Source: Paenibacillus_L residui
GTDB taxonomy: Bacteria > Bacillota > Bacilli > Paenibacillales > NBRC-103111
Length of the DNA stretch: 64,000 nt
Reading direction: 5' to 3'
Assembly (NCBI RefSeq): GCF_042677205.1
Contig: NZ_JBHTIU010000003.1
Location: 1 to 64,000 of the forward strand
The position numbers and the translations under genes are program-made. Shown here piece after piece: positions 44,219 through 51,879 of the stretch (within the stretch, counting starts at the first letter, position 1; every line of letters starts with the position of its first letter). The notes beneath the pieces are model-generated. The model saw only the letters and a program-made list of their open reading frames with translations, ran no database searches and had not been told where the DNA came from.

Positions 44219-44350
44219 ATGATTGAAATCGAACCCGGGCTCTTGCTGAAAGACCCCGGTCATTTCACTTTTCAGCTGCAGGTGCGGAATAAAGAATGGA
44301 AACCTATAGATGAGATGGTTATACTGTCTAACATCGTAAGAATCTGCTGA
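44219..44350 (+). CDS. possible 43-residue peptide, unknown
   Basis: An ATG-to-TGA frame of 43 codons fills the gap between the ferredoxin and the nucleotidyltransferase-like gene. The peptide (MIEIEPGLLLKD..., ending IVRIC) is not recognised. No ribosome binding site is visible, and a stop codon directly precedes the ATG. It is listed because the gap is otherwise empty. Confidence 0.2.
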   Translation: MIEIEPGLLLKDPGHFTFQLQVRNKEWKPIDEMVILSNIVRIC

Positions 44351-44391
44351 GAAGTTTAGTTTGGAGATTAGACCGGAAGGCGCGGTATACG

Positions 44392-44973
44392 ATGAAGCTT
44401 GACGATAATGTAGAATACGCGATCAGAGTTATGGCCGGGAAGCTGAAGAAAGCCCGCTACGACACCGTGTGGCTGCTTGGAGGAAGCAGCGGACTTCTGC
44501 TGCAGGGAGTCGATTTATCGCGGCAGCCCAGAGATATTGATGTATACACAGATTCGAAGGATGCGGAGGAGATTTATTCTCTGCTTAACGATTTCGCGAC
44601 GGACAAGCTTGGGCCGAGTGAGACGGAAATTTATTCCTCCCGGCTTGCTCACTTCCATATTGCGGGCATGCCGCTAGAGCTGGTCTCGGATTTTCGGATT
44701 TCAACCGCTGCCGGCAGCTATCATGTCAATGTAGGCGCTTTGTTTCCTTACAGCCCGGAGGTTGGCTTGGGCGGATGTAAGGTACGTTTGATGCCGCTGG
44801 CTCATGAGCTGGTCTTTAACGTCCTCCGGGCGAGGGAGGATCGGTATGAGCCAATTGCCGCGAGAATGAAGCAGGCTCCCGATCAATACTTTCCCGCCTT
44901 GGAACTTATTGTGGAAGATAATCGGTTGACTCCGTCCGTTGTTGAGCAAATCAGCCGTTTGACAGAAGTTTGA
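44392..44973 (+). CDS. nucleotidyltransferase-like protein
   Basis: This 193-residue protein has the N-terminal signature WLLGGSSGLLLQG followed by RDIDVYTD, resembling the GG/GS...DxD motif of the nucleotidyltransferase fold (AbiEii or MNT-type proteins). A later ELVSDFRI may provide a further acidic residue. The C-terminal half is helical. The ribosome binding site is weak. It is not an obvious antitoxin pair, since no HEPN-like partner is near. The function is unknown; it lies between two ferredoxin genes. Confidence 0.5.
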   Translation: MKLDDNVEYAIRVMAGKLKKARYDTVWLLGGSSGLLLQGVDLSRQPRDIDVYTDSKDAEEIYSLLNDFATDKLGPSETEIYSSRLAHFHIAGMPLELVSDFRISTAAGSYHVNVGALFPYSPEVGLGGCKVRLMPLAHELVFNVLRAREDRYEPIAARMKQAPDQYFPALELIVEDNRLTPSVVEQISRLTEV

Positions 44974-45046
44974 AAATAAGGTAATATCCACTCCGATAAG
45001 CTCGGTAGGAATATGCCGTCGCATAAAGCCGGGAAAGGAAGATAGG

Positions 45047-45406
45047 ATGAACGAGGTACGGTTTTGGCCTGATGAGAGGCAGATTAACGTTCGTCCAGGA
45101 ACGACTTTGCTGGAGGCGGGCCGCAGGGCCAAGGCCCATATACGCACACGCTGCGGCGGAAGAGCCGCCTGCCTGATGTGCAAAGTCAAGGTGCCGGACC
45201 AGTCTGGGCTTACCCCTGCTAACCTGAACGAGAAGCAGAAGCTTGGCTCCCTGATGGGGGATGGATTCCGACTGGCATGTCAGGCTAGAGTAGCCGGGAA
45301 TGTAGAGGTTCATATCCCGGAGGATCCGCTCAAGGCAGCGGTTCGCAAGCTGTTAGCCGAGAGGCAGGAGGAGGACGGGCTGAACGTGCCCGGAAAGGAT
45401 GAATGA
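45047..45406 (+). CDS. [2Fe-2S] ferredoxin, adrenodoxin-like spacing
   Basis: This 119-residue ferredoxin has ligands C36, C42, C45 (CGGRAACLMC, Cx5Cx2C) and C78 (LACQA). This spacing differs from the upstream plant-type ferredoxin and is closer to the adrenodoxin/Isc type. A charged C-terminal extension of about 25 residues follows. The start follows GGAAAGGAAGATAGG. The stop is one base before the lipoprotein start, so they share an operon. Confidence 0.85.
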   Translation: MNEVRFWPDERQINVRPGTTLLEAGRRAKAHIRTRCGGRAACLMCKVKVPDQSGLTPANLNEKQKLGSLMGDGFRLACQARVAGNVEVHIPEDPLKAAVRKLLAERQEEDGLNVPGKDE

Positions 45407-45407
45407 G

Positions 45408-46166
45408 ATGATAGCTGACTTGCGTTGGTCTAGACGCTGGAGGCAGCCGTTAACCGGTCTGATGCTGATACTGACGGTTATGCTGCTTAGCGGCTGCATG
45501 TATTCCGGCGAGGTGAAGAAGCGGAATGCTCCGGCCTCGGGGGAATTTATTGTCATTGTGCAGAATGCCGTTGACCAGTATAAAGAAAGAACCGGAGTAC
45601 TGCCTATCAAAAATAAGGAAAGCGATACGCCAATATACGAAAAGTATTTCATTGATTTCAACAAACTGACTCAGTCCAACCTGCTGAGCATGGTTCCGAC
45701 GAATTCGTTCGAGAACGGAGGAACCGCCATCTACGTTCTGGTGGATGTTGAAACAGAGCCCAAGGTGAAGCTGATGGATCTGCCCCTGTATCAGCAAATG
45801 GTGGATATTCAGCGAGAAGTATTCGCTTATAGGGACAAGCAGGGAAAGCTCCCTAAGGGGGAGAAGGTTGCGGAAGGCGTCTATTTGCTCGATTTTGAGC
45901 AGTTACGGATGAAGAAGCCGGTGATCCAGAGCCCGAATTCCGGCCAGACGCTTCCTGTTTTGGTGGAAGATACGGGTGACGTCTATATTGATTATGCACT
46001 CGATATAATGAAGGTAATGGAAAAGAAAGGTTCGGAAACGATCGGTCCCGATACGGATCTGCGCGAAATTCTTGTTGCGGAATCCTTGTTTGTGCCGGCG
46101 TGGTCCCTACCTTATAAATGGATTGACGGTATGCCCAAATTGGTAAACTCTTTCGGACAGAGCTGA
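45408..46166 (+). CDS. YphF-like lipoprotein
   Basis: This 252-residue protein has a basic N-terminus and a signal peptide ending in the lipobox LLSGCMYSG (about residues 24-32), which marks a membrane-anchored lipoprotein. The mature part is soluble and has repeated YxDF/YLLDF-like segments. The location before spoIVA matches B. subtilis YphF, of unknown function. The ATG at 45408 has AAAGGA 8 nt upstream; an earlier in-frame ATG at 45399 overlaps that site. A terminator follows. Confidence 0.7.
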   Translation: MIADLRWSRRWRQPLTGLMLILTVMLLSGCMYSGEVKKRNAPASGEFIVIVQNAVDQYKERTGVLPIKNKESDTPIYEKYFIDFNKLTQSNLLSMVPTNSFENGGTAIYVLVDVETEPKVKLMDLPLYQQMVDIQREVFAYRDKQGKLPKGEKVAEGVYLLDFEQLRMKKPVIQSPNSGQTLPVLVEDTGDVYIDYALDIMKVMEKKGSETIGPDTDLREILVAESLFVPAWSLPYKWIDGMPKLVNSFGQS

Positions 46167-46222
46167 ATGCCCGATTTGAGAGAGGCAAGCTGTTACGCGA
46201 ACTGCTTAATCCAAGCTCCGAT

Positions 46223-46262
46223 AAACTCTATGGTCATTGATCTATGACTATAGAGTTTTTTT
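46223..46262 (+). terminator. terminator of the ferredoxin-lipoprotein operon
   Basis: A 15-bp stem (AAACTCTATGGTCAT with ATGACTATAGAGTTT, one mismatch) is followed by seven T residues. Confidence 0.88.
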
Positions 46263-46367
46263 GTAGAATAACCTGTTGCTCTCTCACATATATGATAGAA
46301 GTAGCCTTCTTTTATTGGGGGTTGGTCGAAAACTCCTTAGGAAAAGGAAGCGAGGGGGTTAAATGTT

Positions 46368-46396
46368 GTCATAATCCATAAACCTGTACATATAGT
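46368..46396 (+). promoter_or_regulatory. candidate sigma-E promoter of spoIVA
   Basis: GTCATAAT (46368-46375), a 13-nt spacer and CATATAGT (46389-46396) resemble the sigma-E consensus. SpoIVA is made early in the mother cell under sigma-E in Bacillus. Confidence 0.45.
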
Positions 46397-46420
46397 AGTA
46401 CTAGTCCAATGTATGTACGA

Positions 46421-46463
46421 GTGTGGCCGCACACGAACCGATCCGGGAACGTTCTCCGGTTCG
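46421..46463 (+). other. two hairpins in the spoIVA leader
   Basis: GTGTG-GCCG-CACAC (46421-46434) is followed by CGAACCG paired with CGGTTCG (46434-46440 with 46457-46463). No T-run follows, so this is a leader structure rather than a terminator. The rest of 46263-46509 holds no gene. Confidence 0.4.
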
Positions 46464-46509
46464 TCCAAAGCGCGTGCTTCGTCAATAAACCTTGTAGGAG
46501 GGGATCTTT

Positions 46510-47988
46510 TTGGAGAAAATCGATATTTTTAAGGACATCGCGGAACGAACCGGCGGTGACATCTACCTAGGAGTCGTGGGAGCGGTCCGCACTGGGAAAT
46601 CAACATTCATCAAGCGGTTTATGGAAGCAGGAGTATTGCCAAATATTCGCAATGAGGCGGACCGTGTGCGCGCGACGGATGAGCTGCCGCAAAGCGCCGC
46701 TGGAAGAACCATTATGACGACGGAACCGAAGTTCGTTCCTAACAATGCGGTGCAAATCACCGTGACGGAAGGGTTAAACGTCAATGTGCGCCTGGTGGAT
46801 TGCGTCGGTTATGCGGTGGAAGGGGCCAAGGGATACGAGGATGAGAACGGCCCGAGAATGATTTCGACCCCATGGTTCGACGATCCGATTCCGTTCCAGG
46901 AAGCGGCCGAGATCGGCACGCGCAAGGTCATTCAAGAGCATTCCACACTCGGGGTTGTCATTACAACGGACGGCAGCATTTCGGAAATTCCACGTTCCTC
47001 CTATGTAGAGGCCGAGGAAAGGGTCGTCGCCGAGCTGAAGGAAGTCGGCAAACCGTTCATCCTGATCATTAATACGATGAAACCATACAGTGATTCCGCA
47101 CAGGAGCTTCGTCATGAATTGGCTGCCAAATACGATATCCCGGTTATGGCGATGAGTGTAGCGACAATGGGCGAAGAAGAATGTATGTCCGTTCTTCGCG
47201 AGGTGCTCTACGAATTCCCTGTTCACGAAGTGAACGTCAACCTGCCCAGCTGGGTCATGGTTCTGAAGGAAAACCATTGGCTGCGCACCAGCTTTGAGAG
47301 CTCGGTCAGAGAGACTGTACAGGACATCCGCAGGCTGCGGGATGTAGACCGGGTCGTGGGGCAATTCTCGGAATATGACTTTATTGACAGGGCGGCTTTG
47401 GCCGGAATGAACATGGGTCAGGGCGTCGCCGAGATCGACTTGTACGCTCCGGACGAATTGTATGACAAAATATTGATGGAAGTCGTCGGGGTGGAAATCC
47501 GCGGCAAAGATCATCTGCTGCAATTGATGCAGGAATTCACTCATGCGAAGAGGGAGTATGACCAATTTGCGGAAGCGTTGGAAATGGTGAAGACTACCGG
47601 CTACGGCATCGCTCCTCCGACTCTTGCGGAAATGGCGCTTGACGAACCCGAATTGATCCGTCAGGGCTCTCGCTTCGGGGTTCGGTTGAGGGCAACGGCG
47701 CCATCCATTCACATGATTCGGGTAGACGTGGAATCCGAATTCTCGCCGATCATCGGCACCGAGAAGCAAAGCGAAGAATTGGTGCGCTACCTGATGCAGG
47801 ATTTCGAGGAAAATCCGCTCAAGATATGGGAATCCGATATTTTTGGACGGTCGCTGCATTCCATCGTACGCGAAGGAATTCAAGGAAAATTGGCGATGAT
47901 GCCGGATAATGCGCGTTATAAACTGCAGGAAACTTTGGGCCGGATCATTAATGAAGGCTCTGGCGGTTTGATCGCAATCATCCTTTAA
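46510..47988 (+). CDS. spoIVA: stage IV sporulation protein A
   Basis: SpoIVA (492 aa) is the ATPase that polymerises on the forespore surface and forms the base of the spore coat. The Walker A motif is VGAVRTGKSTF. The Walker B-like region is VRLVDCVGYAVEGAKGYEDE, cited by its core. The C-terminal end is highly conserved (LQETLGRIINEGSGGLIAIIL, final part). It begins with TTG after AGGAGGGGATC. Length is normal for the family. The order spoIVA-hup-mtrB follows Bacillus. Confidence 0.96.
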   Translation: MEKIDIFKDIAERTGGDIYLGVVGAVRTGKSTFIKRFMEAGVLPNIRNEADRVRATDELPQSAAGRTIMTTEPKFVPNNAVQITVTEGLNVNVRLVDCVGYAVEGAKGYEDENGPRMISTPWFDDPIPFQEAAEIGTRKVIQEHSTLGVVITTDGSISEIPRSSYVEAEERVVAELKEVGKPFILIINTMKPYSDSAQELRHELAAKYDIPVMAMSVATMGEEECMSVLREVLYEFPVHEVNVNLPSWVMVLKENHWLRTSFESSVRETVQDIRRLRDVDRVVGQFSEYDFIDRAALAGMNMGQGVAEIDLYAPDELYDKILMEVVGVEIRGKDHLLQLMQEFTHAKREYDQFAEALEMVKTTGYGIAPPTLAEMALDEPELIRQGSRFGVRLRATAPSIHMIRVDVESEFSPIIGTEKQSEELVRYLMQDFEENPLKIWESDIFGRSLHSIVREGIQGKLAMMPDNARYKLQETLGRIINEGSGGLIAIIL

Positions 47989-48196
47989 ATAAGAGCAGGT
48001 CATGGTTTAAAGAGCACTCCCCGGAGTGTTCTTTATTTTTATTTTTAAAAAAAAGATTGTAGAATACTTGAAAATGCAACAAAGGTGTATTACTATAAAT
48101 TTGTTCGTTTTTCCTTGTAAATACGTATATTTTGCGAGTAATCCGTTAACACATGGAGTAAGGACATTTAATTATCGTTGGAGGAGGTGAAAGACT

Positions 48197-48469
48197 ATGA
48201 ATAAATCCGAATTGATTGCTAAAGTGGCTGAAACGTCGGAGCTGTCCAAGAAAGACGCTACTAAGGCTGTTGAAGCCGTATTCGATGCTATTTCCGAAGC
48301 TCTGAAAAGCGGTGATAAAGTCCAATTGGTAGGTTTTGGAAACTTTGAAGTTCGTGAGCGTTCCGCGCGTAAAGGACGGAATCCGCAAACGGGTGAAGAA
48401 ATCGATATCGCAGCCAGCAAAGTACCTGCGTTTAAACCAGGGAAAGCTCTGAGAGATGGAATTCAATAA
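48197..48469 (+). CDS. hup: DNA-binding protein HU
   Basis: HU (90 aa) is the main nucleoid protein. It has the typical start MNKSELIAKVAE, the GFGNFEVRERSARKGRNPQTGE beta-arm region (cited in part), and the ending KPGKALRDGI. The ribosome binding site GGAGGAGGTGAAAG is excellent, as expected for an abundant protein. A terminator follows 27 nt after the stop. In B. subtilis the gene (hbs) also lies between spoIVA and mtrAB. Confidence 0.96.
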   Translation: MNKSELIAKVAETSELSKKDATKAVEAVFDAISEALKSGDKVQLVGFGNFEVRERSARKGRNPQTGEEIDIAASKVPAFKPGKALRDGIQ

Positions 48470-48495
48470 TCTCCTGTTTACATATCCGATTTCAT

Positions 48496-48527
48496 AAACC
48501 GTGCCGCCTTGTCGCGCACGGTTTTTT
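48496..48527 (+). terminator. terminator of hup
   Basis: AAACCGTGC pairs with GCACGGTTT around an 11-nt loop. A T-run follows. Confidence 0.88.
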
Positions 48528-48573
48528 CAACTTATAAAAGTATAAATTTCACCTTATATCTGTTCTTACCACA

Positions 48574-48621
48574 TTAGAAAGTTTAAGTTCATTAAGCATT
48601 AAAATGGAACAAACTTTCTAA
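48574..48621. repeat. 11-bp inverted repeat between hup and tRNA-Pro
   Basis: TTAGAAAGTTT (48574-48584) and AAACTTTCTAA (48611-48621) are perfect inverted copies separated by 26 nt. No gene is visible in 48528-48863, so this could be a protein-binding site or an RNA structure. Confidence 0.5.
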
Positions 48622-48627
48622 TTGGCA

Positions 48628-48689
48628 TAAAAGCTTCCTCTAATACCGGGTTAATCATCTTCGAGATGGCTCCGTTAGGAGCTTTTTTT
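48628..48689 (+). terminator. terminator-like structure upstream of tRNA-Pro
   Basis: AAAAGCTTCCTCTAA pairs with TTAGGAGCTTTTTT with two bulges, and a CATCT-TCG-AGATG hairpin lies inside. A seven-T run follows. There is no gene directly before it. Confidence 0.5.
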
Positions 48690-48814
48690 ACATTTCATCG
48701 TTAAACACGCCTGCCCAAAGGACGATAGCCGTTTATCCTTGCTTCGAATCATTGGGGCACTGCGGCAGTGGAAGCCGCCCGACAGGAAGAATACAACAAA
48801 TAAGGAATAAGGTC

Positions 48815-48843
48815 TTGACTTACCGGTTGGGAGGCGATATACT
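48815..48843 (+). promoter_or_regulatory. sigma-A promoter of tRNA-Pro
   Basis: TTGACT (48815-48820), a 17-nt spacer and TATACT (48838-48843) lie about 20 nt before the tRNA 5' end. Confidence 0.75.
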
Positions 48844-48863
48844 AATTTTTGCAGCTTATGCAT

Positions 48864-48937
48864 CGGGGTATAGCGCAGCCTGGTAGCGCGCACCCTTGGG
48901 GTGGGTGAGGTCGCAGGTTCAAATCCTGTTACTCCGA
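48864..48937 (+). tRNA. tRNA-Pro (anticodon GGG)
   Basis: A 74-nt cloverleaf. The acceptor CGGGGTA pairs with TACTCCG (one G-U), the D stem is GCGC/GCGC, the anticodon stem is CACCC/GGGTG, the anticodon loop is TTGGGGT with anticodon GGG, and the T arm is GCAGG-TTCAAAT-CCTGT. The discriminator is A. CCA is not encoded. It reads CCC and CCU proline codons. Confidence 0.95.
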
Positions 48938-48950
48938 TTTTATGTTCCAT

Positions 48951-48996
48951 AACCACTTTCTTCAGTGTACTTTGTACACAGGGGAGAGTGGTTTTG
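48951..48996 (+). terminator. terminator of tRNA-Pro
   Basis: AACCACTTTC pairs with GAGAGTGGTT, with an inner GTGTAC/GTACAC hairpin, and TTTTGCTTT follows. Confidence 0.7.
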
Positions 48997-49182
48997 CTTT
49001 ATTGATCGCTATTTTTGAAAACAGCATGTCCTGCACTTCGCTTCTTTTTGATGCAATGCCTCTAACTAGATTGAGCTGATCGATTGGAAGTCGAAGATTC
49101 ACTTCCCCGGTTGACATTGTCCTGTTTTTTTAGCATCATTAGGAAACAGAAGAGATTCTTCATGTTTGGGAGGATGCCGATC

Positions 49183-49401
49183 TTGAATAATCAAGGTGAC
49201 TTTTTTATTATTAAGGCCAAGGATAATGGAGTGCATGTTATCGGGTTGACGAGAGGGAACGACACCCGGTTCCACCACACGGAGAAGCTGGACAAGGGTG
49301 AGGTTATGATCGCCCAGTTTACCGAGCATACATCGGCGGTTAAAGTGAGGGGCAAGGCAACGATCATGACGAAGTTCGGAGTCATGGAGACGGACGATTA
49401 A
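49183..49401 (+). CDS. mtrB: trp RNA-binding attenuation protein (TRAP)
   Basis: TRAP (72 aa) forms an 11-mer ring that, with tryptophan bound, wraps (G/U)AG repeats in RNA. The conserved core is GLTRGNDTRFHHTEKLDKGE, and HTSAVKVRGKA holds the KxR RNA-contact residues. The TTG at 49183 has GGGAGG at 9 nt and gives a normal N-terminus. The ATG at 49174 would start right against that site. In B. subtilis mtrA (folE) precedes mtrB, but not here. The probable target is the trp leader at 58732-58791. Confidence 0.95.
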   Translation: MNNQGDFFIIKAKDNGVHVIGLTRGNDTRFHHTEKLDKGEVMIAQFTEHTSAVKVRGKATIMTKFGVMETDD

Positions 49402-49409
49402 ATGCAGTT

Positions 49410-49432
49410 AGCAGGCATAGCCTGCTTTTTTT
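49410..49432 (+). terminator. terminator of mtrB
   Basis: A perfect 7-bp stem AGCAGGC / GCCTGCT with an ATA loop is followed by a run of T residues. Confidence 0.88.
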
Positions 49433-49519
49433 CATTGTACAATGGTGGTAGGCAATCATTTATGAAGACAAGGTAATTCGCCTGAAAATCCTTATGCGGG
49501 TAAAGGGAGGTCTCTTCAA

Positions 49520-50056
49520 ATGAAATGGCCAGCCGCCATTCTGTCGGTTTGTCTGATTACTGCCGCTATAGCATTGTTTCTCAGCACTCTGCCTCAGTGG
49601 GAGAGGTTCAATTTGATGAATGATAACGAGCTGGCGGTGTTCAAGGAAAATCATTCAACGCGCTTGAGCGATGAGAATCTGGTAGATAAAATGACCATGC
49701 TTCCTCTACAGCTTAACATCCGCCGGGTAGATTGGAATAACTCGATCTTGTCGATCGATCTGGGAGCTCCCGCCGGATCGACAGCCAGCCGTGTGTATCA
49801 TGATCTTTACGAATTGTCGAAATTCGGGTTGCAAAACCATACCAATGTAGATCAGGTGCTAGTACGGGTGATGGAAGCCTCCAGCGTTAGCCGCGAACGA
49901 AACGGCCTGCTGCTTGTCTCGATGGATGCGCGCAAGGAGAGGGTTCAGGGACAAGAAGCGCTGAAGGAGCTGAGCGGCCAGGATGTCCGGCAATATTTGC
50001 AATCCCGATACCGTATCACCTATACGCAGAAATGGAAGGATGTATACGCCTACTGA
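49520..50056 (+). CDS. membrane-anchored hypothetical protein
   Basis: This 178-residue protein has an N-terminal membrane helix (about residues 3-23, AAILSVCLITAAIALFLS) and a soluble, probably extracytoplasmic, domain. I do not recognise the family. It lies between mtrB and hepS with its own good ribosome binding site, AAAGGGAGG. The spacing to hepS includes a separate promoter, so it is probably a single gene. Confidence 0.6.
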   Translation: MKWPAAILSVCLITAAIALFLSTLPQWERFNLMNDNELAVFKENHSTRLSDENLVDKMTMLPLQLNIRRVDWNNSILSIDLGAPAGSTASRVYHDLYELSKFGLQNHTNVDQVLVRVMEASSVSRERNGLLLVSMDARKERVQGQEALKELSGQDVRQYLQSRYRITYTQKWKDVYAY

Positions 50057-50229
50057 CGGGCCATTCTGATAAAAGTAAATTGACAGCCCATAACGTAAGT
50101 AAGGATCGCCTGCGGGCGTCGTCAGGCTCGTTAGAACAGCGGCTGCACGCCTGCCCCGTCCGGTTTTCCTTCGTTCACTTTTTCGTAATAATTGGCCGGA
50201 CGGTTGATTGTACGATCTCTGTCAGGTTA

Positions 50230-50238
50230 TGCTATAAT
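50230..50238 (+). promoter_or_regulatory. extended -10 promoter of hepS operon
   Basis: TGC followed by TATAAT (50233-50238) lies about 45 nt before hepS. A weak TTGTAC -35 is at 19 nt. Confidence 0.6.
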
Positions 50239-50283
50239 TATATGTTGTATTTATCATGCACTTGGTATGTTCGGAGGCGGCGT

Positions 50284-51147
50284 ATGACGAAATCTCGAAT
50301 TCAAGAAATGGCGAAGCCGTACATGGAGTATGATATGATCCAGAGTCATACTTCCCTGCCTGACTTTCCGGAAGCCCGGACAAGACTGCTGCTAGCCTTT
50401 TTAAATGCCAAAGGAATTCAGGAAGAAAACCGAAATTTATTTGCACTAGTGACATCTCTCGTTCAGGTTGGTCTGGATACGCATGACCAGGTTCCGGAAT
50501 CGAATGAGCTTAAAGAACAGAACGAAGCGCGTTCACGCCAACTAAAGGTGCTGGCAGGCGCTTATTTCAGTTCGAGATTTTACAATCTTCTGTCTCAGGC
50601 CGGACAAATTGATATTATTAAGCAGCTGTCTCTATCCATCTGTGAGGTTAACCGCATGAAGATGAATTTCTATTTGCAGATGAAGCAGCTGAAGCTGACG
50701 GCGGAGGAATATTTGCAGCAATCCGTCAATATCAAGACACAGTTGTTCCTGTCCTTCAACAAGATGATCTCGGACGGATATCTGAAGGTTTGGCCCGAAA
50801 TATTAACCGGCTTTACAAAGTGCGAGGTGCTTGTGAAAGAAATGTTCCGAGCGGATTCGCTGCACCAATTTCGCAACAGTTGGGGCTTTTGGCATTTGCT
50901 GCAGTTTGGAACCAAGGAGGAGCGTTCTTATCTTTCCTCGGACAAAACCGACGGAGGACTGATCCGTTCTATGCTGCAGAAGTATAATATCGCCGGCAAG
51001 CTCTCCCAGATGCTGGACGAACAATTGGAGCATCTGAAAGAAATCATCCGGAAGCTGGAGCCGTCGAATTTAACCGAAGAGCTCTTCCGGCTGCAGGAAA
51101 CCTACTACAGGTTTGTCGGCATGCCGCAATTGTTGGAAGAAAGATGA
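50284..51147 (+). CDS. hepS: heptaprenyl diphosphate synthase component I
   Basis: HepS (287 aa) is the small subunit of the two-part synthase that makes the C35 side chain of menaquinone-7. It is all-helical without a DDxxD site. Recognition rests on segments such as LAGAYFSSRFYNLLSQAGQ and the hepS-menG...hepT context. The ATG at 50284 follows GGAGG. The frame runs open upstream through the promoter region, which is not coding. It starts the menaquinone block. Confidence 0.88.
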   Translation: MTKSRIQEMAKPYMEYDMIQSHTSLPDFPEARTRLLLAFLNAKGIQEENRNLFALVTSLVQVGLDTHDQVPESNELKEQNEARSRQLKVLAGAYFSSRFYNLLSQAGQIDIIKQLSLSICEVNRMKMNFYLQMKQLKLTAEEYLQQSVNIKTQLFLSFNKMISDGYLKVWPEILTGFTKCEVLVKEMFRADSLHQFRNSWGFWHLLQFGTKEERSYLSSDKTDGGLIRSMLQKYNIAGKLSQMLDEQLEHLKEIIRKLEPSNLTEELFRLQETYYRFVGMPQLLEER

Positions 51148-51158
51148 GGTGAGGCAGA

Positions 51159-51872
51159 GTGAAATCGAAGGAAGAATTTGTTCATTCCGTTTTTGAAAGC
51201 ATAGCGCCGAAGTACGATATGATGAACAGCATTCTCAGCTTTAACCAACATAAGCTTTGGCGCAAATTTACGATGCGCAAGCTGAACGTGCAAGCCGGAG
51301 ACAGCGCCATTGATCTCTGCTGCGGAACCTGTGACTGGACGATCAGTCTGGCTCAAGCCAGCGGAACCGGAGAGATTGTCGGGCTGGACTTTAGCCGCAA
51401 TATGCTGGATTACGGGGCGGCCAAGGTAGAGAAGCTCGGTTTGGACAAGCAGATTTCGCTCGTTCAAGGAAACGCTATGGAGCTGCCATTTGACGATAAC
51501 ACCTTTGACTATGCCACGATCGGCTTCGCTTTGCGGAATGTCCCCGATTTCAAGCAGGTCATCCGGGAAATGCAGCGGGTGGTGAAGCCCGGCGGCAAGG
51601 TGGTTTCACTGGAGCTGTCCAAGCCGACTTGGCAGCCGTTCAAGGGCATTTATTATTTTTACTTTCAGAATATCCTACCGCTTCTCGGGAAATTAATCGC
51701 CGGAAAGCATGAGCAGTACAAATGGCTTCCAGAATCCCTGGTTCATTTTCCAGACTATAAACAGCTGGCGGCCATCTTTGAGGAAATAGGACTGGAGAAC
51801 GTCCAAACCTATCCTTTAACCGGAGGCATAGCTGCCTTACATATAGGGGATAAACCCAATAATCGCAGGTGA
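51159..51872 (+). CDS. menG: demethylmenaquinone methyltransferase
   Basis: MenG/UbiE (237 aa) adds the last methyl group to the naphthoquinone ring using S-adenosylmethionine. Motifs are DLCCGTCDWTISLA (motif I), GLDFSRNMLDYG, GNAMELPFDDNTFDYATIGFALRN (cited in part) and KPGGKVVSLELSKP. It begins with GTG after ATGAGGTGAGG. It overlaps no neighbour but lies in tight succession with hepS and the UbiA-type gene. Confidence 0.93.
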   Translation: MKSKEEFVHSVFESIAPKYDMMNSILSFNQHKLWRKFTMRKLNVQAGDSAIDLCCGTCDWTISLAQASGTGEIVGLDFSRNMLDYGAAKVEKLGLDKQISLVQGNAMELPFDDNTFDYATIGFALRNVPDFKQVIREMQRVVKPGGKVVSLELSKPTWQPFKGIYYFYFQNILPLLGKLIAGKHEQYKWLPESLVHFPDYKQLAAIFEEIGLENVQTYPLTGGIAALHIGDKPNNRR

Positions 51873-51879
51873 AACCTTA

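Noticed and set aside
44392..44973. MNT/HEPN toxin-antitoxin system
   Set aside because: The nucleotidyltransferase-like protein has no adjacent HEPN-type partner; neighbours are ferredoxins, so the pairing expected of such a system is missing.
48061..48110. Promoter of hup with TTGAAA and TATAAA
   Set aside because: The spacer is 20 nt, too long for a confident sigma-A promoter, and no better pair was found.
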